From the NCBI RefSeq assembly GCF_030696665.1, contig NZ_JAUYRV010000044.1, positions 1 through 64,000 of the forward strand: 64,000 nucleotides of DNA. Reading direction: 5' to 3'. The position numbers were made by a program, and so were the translations under genes. The notes under the pieces are model-generated. The model did no database searches. It was not told the DNA's origin and was given only the letters and a program-made list of their open reading frames with translations. This document shows, one piece after another, positions 44,109-52,422 of this stretch. The DNA is from Novosphingobium sp. GTDB lineage: Bacteria > Pseudomonadota > Alphaproteobacteria > Sphingomonadales > Sphingomonadaceae. How positions within the stretch are numbered: position 1 is the first letter of the stretch; every line of letters starts with the position of its first letter.

Positions 44109-45191
44109 TCACAGCTTGCCGTCGGCGGCCAGCTTCATGAAGCTTTCGTCAAAGCGCAGGGTGACGCGCGCCGGATCGCCCAGCGTGACGCCACCGGGGA
44201 ACGACATACCCACCGCATCGGCCGATGTTGCGCCCTGGAACAGCCCCTTCGAGAAGCTGAAATCGCGGACCTTCGTCATGGTTGTGATCAGGTTGGGCGA
44301 GGCGGTGGCAGCGACGGCTTCCTTGGCATCAACATAGAGGCGCGTGGTCTTGAGCTGCGCGTCGAATACGTCGGGCGTCGTTCCGGCCAGCTTGGCCATT
44401 GCCGCACGCGCTTCCTTGCCCTGTGCGTCTTGGCGGATCATCAGGCTGACGGTCTCATACCAGATGCCCGCCAGCGCCTTGCCCAGATCGGGGTTGGCCT
44501 TGAGCGTGGCGGTATCGACCACCAGCAGATCGAGGATTTCGCCGGGAATGTTGGCAGAACTGAAGACCTGCGTTGCACCGGCCTGACCGCTCATGACCGA
44601 AAGCTGCGGGTTCCAAGCAACGGCGGCCTTGGCATCGGGGCTGGCAAAAGCGGCAACGATGTCGGCATCAGCCGTGTTGATCGTCTTCACATCGGTCAGC
44701 GACATGCCTGACGAATTAAGCGCGCGCGCCAGCAGATAGTGCGAGACCGAAAGCTCGACGAGGTAGACCGACTGACCTTTGAGCGCGGCAACGGTGTCGC
44801 CGCCTTTCATCAGCACGCCATCGTTGCCGTTGGAAAAATCGCCCACGATGATCGCGCTGGTGTCTTTGCCACCGGCGGCAGGGATCGTCAGCGCGTCCAT
44901 GTTGGCCACGGTCACGCCGTCAAATTTGCCGGCGGTGTACTGGTTCACGGACTCAACGTAGTCGTTCACCTGCACGACGTTGATCTTGATGCCGTACTTG
45001 TCGGCCCACTTCTTCACGATCCCGGCCTGCTGCGCATAGGGCCAGGGCATCCATCCGGCATAGATCGACCAGCCAATGCTGAACTCCGTGCGCTTGGGCG
45101 CGGGGCCTTCGGCTGAAGGCGAGCAGGACGCCGCCAGCAGCGTTGCCGCGATCAAGAGTGTCTTTCCGGTCCTGCCGATCAGCCTGAGCAC
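44109..45191 (-). CDS. ABC transporter substrate-binding lipoprotein of the carboxylase region
   Basis: 360 aa beginning at GTG 45191 with aaagggga about 7 nt upstream. A signal peptide (TLLIAATLLAASC) ends at a lipobox Cys. The mature protein opens FSIGWSIYAGWMPWPYAQQAG and has the NrtA/SsuA-type bilobed fold, matching the group annotated as urea-carboxylase-region binding proteins (TIGR03427 type). First gene of the eight-gene nitrogen operon. Its upstream gap carries CGTATG/CATACG elements. Confidence 0.9.
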   Translation of the reverse strand: MLRLIGRTGKTLLIAATLLAASCSPSAEGPAPKRTEFSIGWSIYAGWMPWPYAQQAGIVKKWADKYGIKINVVQVNDYVESVNQYTAGKFDGVTVANMDALTIPAAGGKDTSAIIVGDFSNGNDGVLMKGGDTVAALKGQSVYLVELSVSHYLLARALNSSGMSLTDVKTINTADADIVAAFASPDAKAAVAWNPQLSVMSGQAGATQVFSSANIPGEILDLLVVDTATLKANPDLGKALAGIWYETVSLMIRQDAQGKEARAAMAKLAGTTPDVFDAQLKTTRLYVDAKEAVAATASPNLITTMTKVRDFSFSKGLFQGATSADAVGMSFPGGVTLGDPARVTLRFDESFMKLAADGKL

Positions 45192-45386
45192 TGGTGATTC
45201 CCCTTTTGCACTGCAACATGGCCTTGATGGGGGAATTTACGGGGGCTGCGTATTACGCTTTTTGCGTATGGTAATAATGACGTTGTGCCATGATACCGCC
45301 CTGCCAAGGAGTGTGGCCCGCGCCGTGCGCCCCGTCAACGCGGGGTTTTCGGGTTGGCTTACGTCATACGACGTATGCTATGAGTA
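45192..45386. promoter_or_regulatory. Divergent control region of the importer/carboxylase operon and the hydroxylase gene
   Basis: Several related elements occur: TACGC-ttttt-GCGTA near 45253-45267, GCGTATG at 45264-45270, and a perfect 13-bp palindrome CATACG-a-CGTATG at 45365-45377. The palindrome overlaps TATGCT (45375-45380), a possible -10 of the plus-strand gene. The repeated CATACG half-site suggests one dimeric regulator, perhaps the NikR-like protein of the operon. I looked for guanidine riboswitch features and found none. Confidence 0.4.
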
Positions 45387-46328
45387 ATGGCGCACCGATT
45401 AGGCTCGTCCGAACTATCAGAGGGCAAGTTCCAGATGAAAGCCGACTTGAAGAAGCTCGCGGTTGATTTGCTGCCACCGTTGATGGTGGCGCTGGTCGTT
45501 GCCTTCTGGGCTTTCGCTCCGGCTGACTGGGTGAAGAGCACCTGGGTTGTGATCGGCGTGAGTTCTGCAATTACGCTGATCGTCCTCCTGCTGGAAGTGC
45601 CGTTGGAAAGGCATGCAGGATGGCGGCTTAACCGGCGTGAATTCTTCACCGACCTTTTCTATGTAGTATTGAGCGCGACAGTTATTTCCAAGGCGACCAA
45701 TTTCCTTGCCGAACGCCCGCTGGATTCGCTGAAGCAATCGCTGGGCATTGCAACGCCGTGGGCCGAACAGATGCCGTGGTTGCTGCAGGTGGCGCTGGTC
45801 GTGTTCCTTGTGGAATTCGGGCAGTACTGGATGCACAGGCTGATGCACAATTCCACGCCGTTCTGGCTGACGCACGCGCCGCACCATCACATCACGCAGT
45901 TGAACGCGATGAAGGGGGCGGTCGGCAATCCGATCGAACTTTGGCTGATCAGCCTGAGCGTGGTGGCGCTGTTTGATCTCAACCAGTCAGCAGCCCTTGC
46001 AGGGTATAGCGTGATGGGCGTGGTCTCTACTTTTGCCCATGCCAATGTGCGGTCAAACCCGCCGCTGTTCTATTCGTTCTTTTTCACCACGATCCGCCAT
46101 CACAGCCTGCACCATTCGGTCCCCTATGAGGACACACGCTGCAACTATGGCAATTCGCTGATCGTGCTGGACCGCATCTTTGGCACCTACAAGGAAGGTG
46201 AAGCTTCGCTGGTCGGACAGGATGACCGGCGGCGGCTTTCCATCAGGGAACAGTGGCTGTTTCCCTTCATGCCGCTGGTTGAAAAGTTCAGGGCGCGCAA
46301 AGGTGACCGGCCCACGGCTGCCAGTTGA
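45387..46328 (+). CDS. Sterol desaturase/fatty acid hydroxylase-family membrane protein
   Basis: 313 aa, or 297 aa if it starts at ATG 45435 (MKADLKKLAVDLL). Three to four hydrophobic helices and the di-iron histidine motifs are present: YWMHRLMH, HAPHHHITQLN and RHHSLHHSVPYEDTRCNYGN. The family hydroxylates or desaturates lipids, sterols, hopanoids or carotenoids. Position beside a photosynthesis cluster makes a carotenoid or lipid substrate possible but unproven. TATGCT at 45375 would start transcription near 45387, making the first ATG leaderless and favouring the second. Confidence 0.8.
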   Translation: MAHRLGSSELSEGKFQMKADLKKLAVDLLPPLMVALVVAFWAFAPADWVKSTWVVIGVSSAITLIVLLLEVPLERHAGWRLNRREFFTDLFYVVLSATVISKATNFLAERPLDSLKQSLGIATPWAEQMPWLLQVALVVFLVEFGQYWMHRLMHNSTPFWLTHAPHHHITQLNAMKGAVGNPIELWLISLSVVALFDLNQSAALAGYSVMGVVSTFAHANVRSNPPLFYSFFFTTIRHHSLHHSVPYEDTRCNYGNSLIVLDRIFGTYKEGEASLVGQDDRRRLSIREQWLFPFMPLVEKFRARKGDRPTAAS

Positions 46329-46356
46329 AGGTGACCTCTCGGAACAGCCCTCAAAA

Positions 46357-46370
46357 ACACTTCAAAGTGT
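46357..46370. promoter_or_regulatory. Palindrome ACACTT-ca-AAGTGT
   Basis: A perfect 6+6 inverted repeat in the gap between the hydroxylase and cytochrome c genes. It lies about 115 nt before the cytochrome gene, and no T run follows it. It may be an operator; it does not match the TTGAT-N4-ATCAA of FNR or the TGT-N12-ACA of PpsR. Confidence 0.3.
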
Positions 46371-46482
46371 GATAGGTTCCATTAATCCCGACGCCCAAAA
46401 TACCGTGTTGCGCATGCGGTTTCAGCATGTTTAACTCTCTGGCCGTCCTTGCAGGATGCGCACAATCTCGGATTGAGGGTGG

Positions 46483-47016
46483 ATGAAAATGAGCAAATCA
46501 TTTCAACATATTGCGCTGATAACAGCTACCTTGCTGCTCGCTTCGTGCGGCGGTGGAGGCAGTGCAGACAAGGCCGCTGAAGGTTCGACGGCAACGACCG
46601 AAGAAACCACGACGGCAGCCGCCGCCCCGGCTCCTGCAGCAGCGACGAGCGCGGCTGCACCAACGGCTGATTCAACCGACACGCTGGATGGCACAACGCT
46701 GGCATCGCTGACTCCGGATGTTGCGCATGGCAAGACCATTTTTGCCCAGTGCAAGGCTTGCCACGCGGTTGAGGCTGGCAAGAACATGGTCGGCCCGTCG
46801 CTGGCAGGCATTGTTGGCCGTGCGGCAGGTTCGGTGGCAGGGTTCAGCTATTCGAATGCCAACAAGAACAGCGGCATTACCTGGACGCCTGAAAAGATGT
46901 TCCAGTACCTGGAAAAGCCTGCCCGCGTGGTTCCCGGCACCAAGATGGCGTTTGCCGGTCTTTCAAAGGCGCAGGATCGCGCTGACGTGATTGCCTATCT
47001 CAAGGCACCGAACTGA
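46483..47016 (+). CDS. Lipoprotein-anchored class I cytochrome c
   Basis: 177 aa. A signal peptide with lipobox ends at Cys22 (LLLASC), so the protein is held on the periplasmic membrane face. Residues 23-78 are a flexible linker of Ala, Thr, Pro and Glu. One cytochrome c domain follows, with haem motif CKACH (90-94) and axial ligand Met155 in PGTKM. It resembles cytochrome c2, the soluble donor to reaction centres, but is tethered. Its position next to hemA and the puh genes suggests it reduces the photosynthetic reaction centre or an oxidase. Confidence 0.88.
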   Translation: MKMSKSFQHIALITATLLLASCGGGGSADKAAEGSTATTEETTTAAAAPAPAAATSAAAPTADSTDTLDGTTLASLTPDVAHGKTIFAQCKACHAVEAGKNMVGPSLAGIVGRAAGSVAGFSYSNANKNSGITWTPEKMFQYLEKPARVVPGTKMAFAGLSKAQDRADVIAYLKAPN

Positions 47017-47040
47017 CGCCAACGAACCTGCACACGAAAA

Positions 47041-47072
47041 AAGGCGCGAACCGAGCGGTTCGCGCCTTTTCT
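47041..47072 (+). terminator. Intrinsic terminator between cytochrome c and hemA
   Basis: Perfect 12-bp arms (47041-47052 and 47057-47068) with a GAGC loop, T-rich on the plus side and A-rich on the other. It lies 24 nt after the cytochrome stop and 19 nt from the hemA stop on the other strand. It can therefore end both converging transcripts. Confidence 0.88.
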
Positions 47073-47087
47073 GTTATGCCTTGGTAA

Positions 47088-48308
47088 TCAGGCGGCAGCG
47101 GAGCGCCGCGCCAGTTCGCACTGCGACCAGATGTCGCTCAACGCCTCGATCAGCTTGTCCACATCAGCATCGCTGTGGACCGGCGAAGGCGTGATGCGCA
47201 GGCGTTCCGTCCCACGCGGTACGGTGGGATAATTGATCGGCTGCACATAGATGCCGTGGTTGTCCATCAACCAGTCGCTGATGCGTTTGCACTTGTGCGG
47301 ATCGCCCACCATCACCGGGATGATGTGGCTGGGGTTGTGGAGGTGGGGAATGCCCATTGCGTCAAGACGGCGGCGCACGGTGGCCACGCGCTCCTTGTGG
47401 CGGGCGCGTTCCATTTCGCTCGCCTTCAAGTGCTTGATGCTGGCAGTTGCACCAGCAGCCAGCGCTGGCGGAAGCGCGGTGGTGAAGATGAACCCGCTGG
47501 CAAACGTGCGGATGAAATCACACAGTGCCGCCGAAGCAGCGATGTATCCGCCCATCACGCCAAAGGCCTTGCCGAGCGTACCTTCGATCACGGTGATCCG
47601 GTCCATCAGGCCTTCACGCTCGGCCACACCGCCGCCGCGCGGACCATAGAGGCCGACCGCGTGGACTTCGTCGATGTAGCTCATCGCGCCGTGCTTTTCA
47701 CAAACGTCGAGGATTTCGGCGATGGGGCCGATATCGCCGTCCATCGAATAGACGCTTTCGAACGCCACCAGCTTGGGAACATCGGGACCGTATTCCGAAA
47801 GGAGTTGGTCGAGGTGCTCGACATCGTTATGACGCCACACGCGACAAGTGGCGCGCGAGTGGCGGATGCCTTCGATCATCGACGCATGGTTCAGCGCGTC
47901 TGAAAACACCACGCAGTCAGGGATCTTGGCGCACAAAGTCCCAAGGCCCGCCCAGTTTGACACGTAACCGCTGGTGAACAGCAGCGCGGATTCCTTGCCG
48001 TGAAGGTCGGCCAGTTCCTGTTCGAGCAGGACGTGGTGGTGGTTGGTGCCAGAAATGTTGCGCGTGCCGCCTGCGCCAGCGCCGCATTCGTCGAGCGTCT
48101 TGTGCATAGCATCAAGCACGGTCGGATGCTGGCCCATGCCGAGGTAATCGTTCGAGCACCACACGGTGACCTGCTCGGTCCGGTCATCGACATAGCGCGT
48201 GGCGTGCGGGAACTTGCCGCAGCGCCGCTCGATCTCGGTAAAGATCCGATAGCGTCCTTCGTCCCGGACCGCGTCCAGTTCCCCCTGGAAGTATGCTTCG
48301 TAATCCAT
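47088..48308 (-). CDS. hemA: 5-aminolevulinate synthase
   Basis: 406 aa from ATG 48308 ([18 protein letters not shown]); the longer open frame upstream is not coding. The PLP enzyme shows [50 protein letters not shown] and, with the PLP lysine, [17 protein letters not shown]. It joins glycine and succinyl-CoA to make ALA, the C4 route used by alphaproteobacteria for haem and bacteriochlorophyll. It ends the minus-strand bch/puh run, about 47 nt after puhE, and supplies its pathway. Confidence 0.95.
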   Translation of the reverse strand: MDYEAYFQGELDAVRDEGRYRIFTEIERRCGKFPHATRYVDDRTEQVTVWCSNDYLGMGQHPTVLDAMHKTLDECGAGAGGTRNISGTNHHHVLLEQELADLHGKESALLFTSGYVSNWAGLGTLCAKIPDCVVFSDALNHASMIEGIRHSRATCRVWRHNDVEHLDQLLSEYGPDVPKLVAFESVYSMDGDIGPIAEILDVCEKHGAMSYIDEVHAVGLYGPRGGGVAEREGLMDRITVIEGTLGKAFGVMGGYIAASAALCDFIRTFASGFIFTTALPPALAAGATASIKHLKASEMERARHKERVATVRRRLDAMGIPHLHNPSHIIPVMVGDPHKCKRISDWLMDNHGIYVQPINYPTVPRGTERLRITPSPVHSDADVDKLIEALSDIWSQCELARRSAAA

Positions 48309-48355
48309 GTCGTCGGTCCTCTTCGTATGTTCTCGTTGGAGTACGTTATGCGAAT

Positions 48356-49135
48356 TCAATTTGCTGGACGTCGCGAAGGCAAGGCCCAGCCCCACAGTGC
48401 CCCGTCGCGAATCGGCAGGGCAAGAAACAGGTGTTCGAGTGCCCCCAGTGCGGCGAGCGCGAAGAGCAGGCTGGCACCTGCTGCACTGGCGCTGCCCTCT
48501 GGCGCATTGAGCGCGATCAAACCGAGCCACAATGCGAGGCCTGAAGTGGCTGCAATCGCAAGAAAAAGTTCGATGCCCATGCGGCGTGGGCCGAAATAGG
48601 TCTTCAGGTAGGCAAGATGCGGCGGGAAAATCTCGGTGTTCATGTTGGGCACGCCGAAGAAGATCACAATTTTGGTGGAGAGCCGCATGACCAGCAGCAG
48701 CGTAAACGTCATCGCGCCGAGCTGGTTTGGTGCATCCCAGCTTAGCGATATCAGGCCCAGTGCGCTGAGTGCCAGAGCGATCTCGTGCCAGGCAATGGCG
48801 CTTACAGCGTGGAAGAAGCGTTCAAGGCCACGTGCGTTAGGCGGGCAGGGTTCGCGGCGGGGGCCGGTGATTGCGCCGGTGAGGAACGTGATCTCATGCC
48901 AAGACCAGATCAGGATGGCCCCGGCGAAAGAGGCATAGACGCTCCACAGGGTGGCCGATTTCATTGTAAGTGCGACCATGACCAGTCCACCAACGCCTGC
49001 CAATCCGGCCAGCATCAGGCTGAGCGGGAAAGTGCGCCGTTCGCGGTTGTCCGCCCAAGCGATCAGGCCGGTTGCCAGGAACCAGACCGCGATCGTGGCG
49101 ACGACCGGCAGGACATGGCCGGTCCAGCTTACCAT
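48356..49135 (-). CDS. puhE: Photosynthetic complex assembly protein PuhE (DUF3623)
   Basis: 259 aa with about seven membrane helices. Family words include [36 protein letters not shown] and the [20 protein letters not shown] block. PuhE is found only in purple phototrophs and helps assemble or regulate the reaction centre-LH1 complex. It overlaps the end of acsF by 7 nt (49129-49135), so translation is coupled. Length is normal. Confidence 0.9.
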   Translation of the reverse strand: MVSWTGHVLPVVATIAVWFLATGLIAWADNRERRTFPLSLMLAGLAGVGGLVMVALTMKSATLWSVYASFAGAILIWSWHEITFLTGAITGPRREPCPPNARGLERFFHAVSAIAWHEIALALSALGLISLSWDAPNQLGAMTFTLLLVMRLSTKIVIFFGVPNMNTEIFPPHLAYLKTYFGPRRMGIELFLAIAATSGLALWLGLIALNAPEGSASAAGASLLFALAALGALEHLFLALPIRDGALWGWALPSRRPAN

Positions 49136-50223
49136 GCGGGCTGCATCCGCACCGTGGCAGGCAGTTCGTTGGCACGTGGACGCAGCAGATACATCCGCGC
49201 GAAGTTGAAAGCCGCTCCCACCGTGCCCGAAGCGCGCCGTAGAGCGCCGGAAAGGCCACCCTGCTGCTTGCCAGCCTCAATCTTCTGGCTGGCCACCAGC
49301 AGGCGGTCCATCGCGCGGCGGAAGCGTGGATCATCGGTATCCAGTTCCACCGGGAAGACCTGACGGCTGATCGCGGTGCAGATCGAGAAGACGTTGTAAT
49401 CATAGGTCTTGGGATCAAGCCCCAGTGCCTTGTGAAATACCGGGCGCGCATGATCGCGCACATACATGGTGGAATAGACCGCGAGCAGGAAGAAGCGGAC
49501 CCACAGCTTGTTGATGCCGGAAAGCAGCTTGGGATCGGCGCGCAGCAGCAGGGCGAAGGCCTCGCCGTGGCGGAACTCATCGTTGCACCACGATTCAAAC
49601 CAGTTGAAGATCGGGTGGAAGCGCAGTTCGGGATGGGCGGCAAGCTGGCGATAGATCGCGATGTAGCGCGCGTATCCGATCTTTTCCGAAAGATAGACCG
49701 AGTAGAAAATGAACTTCGGTTTGAAGTAGTGGTACTTCTTGGCCTTGGTCAGGAAGCCGAGATCGATGCCGATGCCGGCGTCCTTCAGCGCTTCGTTGAT
49801 GAAGCCGGCATGGCGGCTTTCATCGCGGGCGAGCAGCTTGAACAGCTGCTTCATGTCCGGGTTCTTCGTCCGCTTCGCCATTTCTGCATAGAGGATGCAG
49901 CCCGAAAATTCGGACGTCAGCGAACTGACGAGGAAATCGGTGAATTCAGCACGCAGTTCGGGTTCAAGGCCTTCAATGATCCCGGCAAAGCTGCCTTCGC
50001 GCTTGAAATGCAGTTTGTTGGGATCGCTGACCATTTCAGCGATCAAGGCGTCCCATTCCTTGCGGACGAGCGAGACGTCGATCGAATCCAGCGCAGCGAA
50101 ATCGGTGGTGTAGAAGCGCGGGCTGAGCACGGTTTCGTGGCTGACCATCGCGTGAACATCAGGCTTCACCGGAGCAGGGGCGGCATAATCGGACGGCGGG
50201 GCGATAACGACATGCGCGTTCAT
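49129..50223 (-). CDS. acsF: Mg-protoporphyrin IX monomethyl ester (oxidative) cyclase, aerobic
   Basis: 364 aa di-iron enzyme. The ligand motifs are visible as [18 protein letters not shown] and [19 protein letters not shown] (E-x2-H type). [20 protein letters not shown] near the N-terminus is typical. It uses oxygen to close the isocyclic ring of bacteriochlorophyll, so the organism makes pigment with oxygen present. The anaerobic cyclase BchE is not in this window. It lies between a 96-aa ORF and puhE. Confidence 0.95.
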   Translation of the reverse strand: MNAHVVIAPPSDYAAPAPVKPDVHAMVSHETVLSPRFYTTDFAALDSIDVSLVRKEWDALIAEMVSDPNKLHFKREGSFAGIIEGLEPELRAEFTDFLVSSLTSEFSGCILYAEMAKRTKNPDMKQLFKLLARDESRHAGFINEALKDAGIGIDLGFLTKAKKYHYFKPKFIFYSVYLSEKIGYARYIAIYRQLAAHPELRFHPIFNWFESWCNDEFRHGEAFALLLRADPKLLSGINKLWVRFFLLAVYSTMYVRDHARPVFHKALGLDPKTYDYNVFSICTAISRQVFPVELDTDDPRFRRAMDRLLVASQKIEAGKQQGGLSGALRRASGTVGAAFNFARMYLLRPRANELPATVRMQPAW

Positions 50224-50510
50224 TTCAGGCTCCCAGGATTGAAGCTGACTTCATAGAGTTCGGTCAGACCGAGATAGGCCACCAGCCGCGTCCAGCCTCG
50301 CAGCAGCGGGCCTGCGCGGACTATGGTAGCCATACGCTCGATCACGGCGCTTTCACCAAACGCAACGCGGATGGGATCGCCGTGGACGCGCACCCGATCA
50401 CCAGGGTGGATCACCACTTCGCCTGCCAGTTCGACATGCGCGTGGAAATGCGCCTCGCTCTGCTCCACCGCAATGCGGCAGGGGATATCGAAGGCGCGCG
50501 CGGCCATCAT
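50220..50510 (-). CDS. Conserved-type 96-aa protein between puhC and acsF
   Basis: It overlaps both neighbours by 4 nt, so it is certainly translated with them. The first half is an OB/PPE-like strand region ([29 protein letters not shown]), the second a short helix part ([20 protein letters not shown]). No membrane helix. ORFs of this size occur at this place in other aerobic phototroph clusters, as I recall, with no known role. A small assembly or cofactor-delivery role for AcsF or the reaction centre is possible. Confidence 0.75.
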   Translation of the reverse strand: MMAARAFDIPCRIAVEQSEAHFHAHVELAGEVVIHPGDRVRVHGDPIRVAFGESAVIERMATIVRAGPLLRGWTRLVAYLGLTELYEVSFNPGSLK

Positions 50511-51001
50511 TCGGCATTTCCCGCAGGTTTGAACTTCAGGAACTTGGCAAAGGCGGCGCGGTTGTCCGGGCCGAACGAGCCGATTTCCACCGAACGACCC
50601 GTTGCCGTATCAACCAGCGAGAGCGAACCGTTGCGCCACAGCGCGAGTTCGAACGGAGCTTCGTGCCCGATGCCGTTCATTCTGCGCTCACGGGCCAGCC
50701 CGCGCATGACACCACGCACGAAACCACCGCCATCGTTTTCGCCCAGCAGCACGGCAAGTGTTTCGGCGCTGTCTGCGTCCTTGACGACGACAGCGCCGTC
50801 GGCGCGATCTTCAAACGACAGGTGACGAACCTCAACAGCTTCGACGCCTGCCTTTGCACGTTCGATCGACGGGACCGCCTCGCGGTTTAGCACGCCAACC
50901 TGAACCAGCGCGGTGAGCGCAAGCGTGGTGGCAACGAGCGCGCCTGCCAGCACCAGTGCGGGGCGCGGAACGGTGTTCTCGTGATCGTGGGCAATACTCA
51001 T
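50507..51001 (-). CDS. puhC: Photosynthetic complex assembly protein PuhC
   Basis: 164 aa from ATG 51001. One membrane helix near the N-terminus (about 14-36, PALVLAGALVATTLALTALVQ) leads to a periplasmic domain with LSFEDRADGAVVVKDADS, GFVRGVMRGLARERRMNG and FELALWRNGSLSLVDTATGR. PuhC supports reaction centre-LH1 assembly. It overlaps puhB by 4 nt and the 96-aa ORF by 4 nt. Confidence 0.9.
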   Translation of the reverse strand: MSIAHDHENTVPRPALVLAGALVATTLALTALVQVGVLNREAVPSIERAKAGVEAVEVRHLSFEDRADGAVVVKDADSAETLAVLLGENDGGGFVRGVMRGLARERRMNGIGHEAPFELALWRNGSLSLVDTATGRSVEIGSFGPDNRAAFAKFLKFKPAGNAE

Positions 51002-51627
51002 GCTGCGGCTCCCTGCAGGCCGTGGCTGCGCACGGGGACAGGCTTTGCCGCGCGCTGCGGCACGACAGCCTCGTTCGGGACGACCGCCGCGCAGGCGCTG
51101 GCAAGAATGGCGGCAACGACTGCGGCATCGGGCAGGGCGCGCATCATCGGCTGCGGCTTTGACAGGTGCCAAGGCCGGGCATGCGGCCAGATCGTGGCGA
51201 CACCGAGGCGGTGAGACCCGCTCAGGACCAGCGCGATTTCACCGTGGCCCGCCTGAAGCTGGCGCAATTCTGCCGACCCGATCAGCGCAAGCGGAAGGTT
51301 GATGCACTTGTTAAGGGCAATGCCGATGCGCAGCACGACGCGGCGGTTGGTGATGGTATAAACCGTGGTCCGCGCCACCAGCACTGCGAAGAGCGTCAGC
51401 AGCCCCAGCGTGATTGCCCCGCCAACAACGGCTGCGCCTGCGGCAAACATCATGTCGCTCGCCAAGCCGAGCAGCGCCAGTGCGGCAAAGTAGGCGATGA
51501 CCCAACGGTTGTGCAGCGCGCTGCGGGCGAAGGTCTGCCATTCGGGCGAACCCTGCCACAGGATGTGTTCCCCTGCAGGAAGATCGCCCGGAAGGCCGCG
51601 GATTGGTTCGTGGTCGTATTCGGTCAC
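50998..51627 (-). CDS. puhB: Photosynthetic complex assembly protein PuhB
   Basis: 209 aa with two to three membrane helices (AYFAALALLGLASDMMF, AITLGLLTLFAVLVAR). It opens GLPGDLPAGEHILWQGSPEW, a PuhB hallmark, and carries a PH-like stretch (YTITNRRVVLRIGIALNKCI). PuhB helps build the reaction centre. Overlaps puhA and puhC by 4 nt each, so the three are translated as one unit. Confidence 0.92.
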   Translation of the reverse strand: MTEYDHEPIRGLPGDLPAGEHILWQGSPEWQTFARSALHNRWVIAYFAALALLGLASDMMFAAGAAVVGGAITLGLLTLFAVLVARTTVYTITNRRVVLRIGIALNKCINLPLALIGSAELRQLQAGHGEIALVLSGSHRLGVATIWPHARPWHLSKPQPMMRALPDAAVVAAILASACAAVVPNEAVVPQRAAKPVPVRSHGLQGAAA

Positions 51628-52388
51628 ACCAGTGGCTCCAGACGATCAGCGTTGGCATAGAGATAGCCAGTGCCGAAGTAGGCGACGGTCCGCTCTTCTT
51701 CATAGCGAGTGATCTCACCGGGATTGGCCGGGAACGGCGCACCTGCGAAATCGGCGGCGTTGATCGCGCTGATGATCACCGCGTTCTTGCGCACCACGGC
51801 CATTGCCATCGGGGCGAGTACGGTTTTGCCGCCGGTATCGACCGCGAGATAGCGGACCATGTGCTCGGCCCGATCGACCCACAAATCGGTGACAACGCCG
51901 GCCTTCAGATTATCGGCACCATAGACTGGAAGCCCACGCGGATCGGTGCTGGCCGTGGCGACGGTGATTTCCGGCACGAGGCCCATTGGCACGATGCGAG
52001 GATTGCCGTGCGCATCGATATCTGCCCACTTGGCGCGATCTGCGTAAGAGCCTGGGCCAACGCCTGCAGCGAATACGTCACCTTCGGGTGTAAAGGGAGC
52101 ACCGCCAAAGTTTTCGCGACGCTTGGCATTGATCTCGAAGGGATCGCGGTTGGTGTTGGGGACGGTGACTTTGCCCTTGCCGAAAGGCAGGATAAAGGTC
52201 TTGGGCGCGGCGGCGGAAAGCGGACCGCCTTCGGGGCTGAGGCGCCCGGTCATCGCATCTTCCAGCGGGTAGCCCTCGCGGCGGTCTTCGCGGCGCAGCC
52301 AGAAGACGAGCGCAATGAAGAAGCCGATGAAGGTGATCATTGCGATCTGTGCAGCATCAATTGTGCCGACGATATTGCCACTGTTCAT
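51624..52388 (-). CDS. puhA: Photosynthetic reaction centre H subunit
   Basis: 254 aa. A single N-terminal membrane helix (about 10-30, AQIAMITFIGFFIALVFWLRR) is followed by EDRREGYPLEDAM, the first conserved H-subunit block. The cytoplasmic barrel includes DPRGLPVYGADNLKAGVVTD and WVDRAEHMVRYLAVD. The H subunit stabilises the L/M core and guides protons to the secondary quinone. Its presence shows the window belongs to a type II reaction-centre phototroph. It follows lhaA, 34 nt apart. Confidence 0.96.
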   Translation of the reverse strand: MNSGNIVGTIDAAQIAMITFIGFFIALVFWLRREDRREGYPLEDAMTGRLSPEGGPLSAAAPKTFILPFGKGKVTVPNTNRDPFEINAKRRENFGGAPFTPEGDVFAAGVGPGSYADRAKWADIDAHGNPRIVPMGLVPEITVATASTDPRGLPVYGADNLKAGVVTDLWVDRAEHMVRYLAVDTGGKTVLAPMAMAVVRKNAVIISAINAADFAGAPFPANPGEITRYEEERTVAYFGTGYLYANADRLEPLV

Positions 52389-52422
52389 GTGCGTATCCTT
52401 CCCGCGAATTTGTAGCCCGGTT

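Noticed and set aside
45192..45386. Possible guanidine riboswitch upstream of the importer/carboxylase operon
   Set aside because: I looked on the minus strand for guanidine-I, -II (paired ACGR hairpins) and -III signatures and found no match; only a TACGC-aaaaa-GCGTA hairpin is present.
46357..46370. ACACTT-ca-AAGTGT as an FNR or PpsR site before the cytochrome gene
   Set aside because: It has the wrong half-sites and spacing for TTGAT-N4-ATCAA and for TGT-N12-ACA, so I kept it only as an unassigned palindrome.
48356..48530. An extended N-terminus for ALA synthase reaching 48530
   Set aside because: The upstream residues are Arg/Gln/Cys-rich without family similarity and overlap puh[12 protein letters not shown] at 48308 is the known start.
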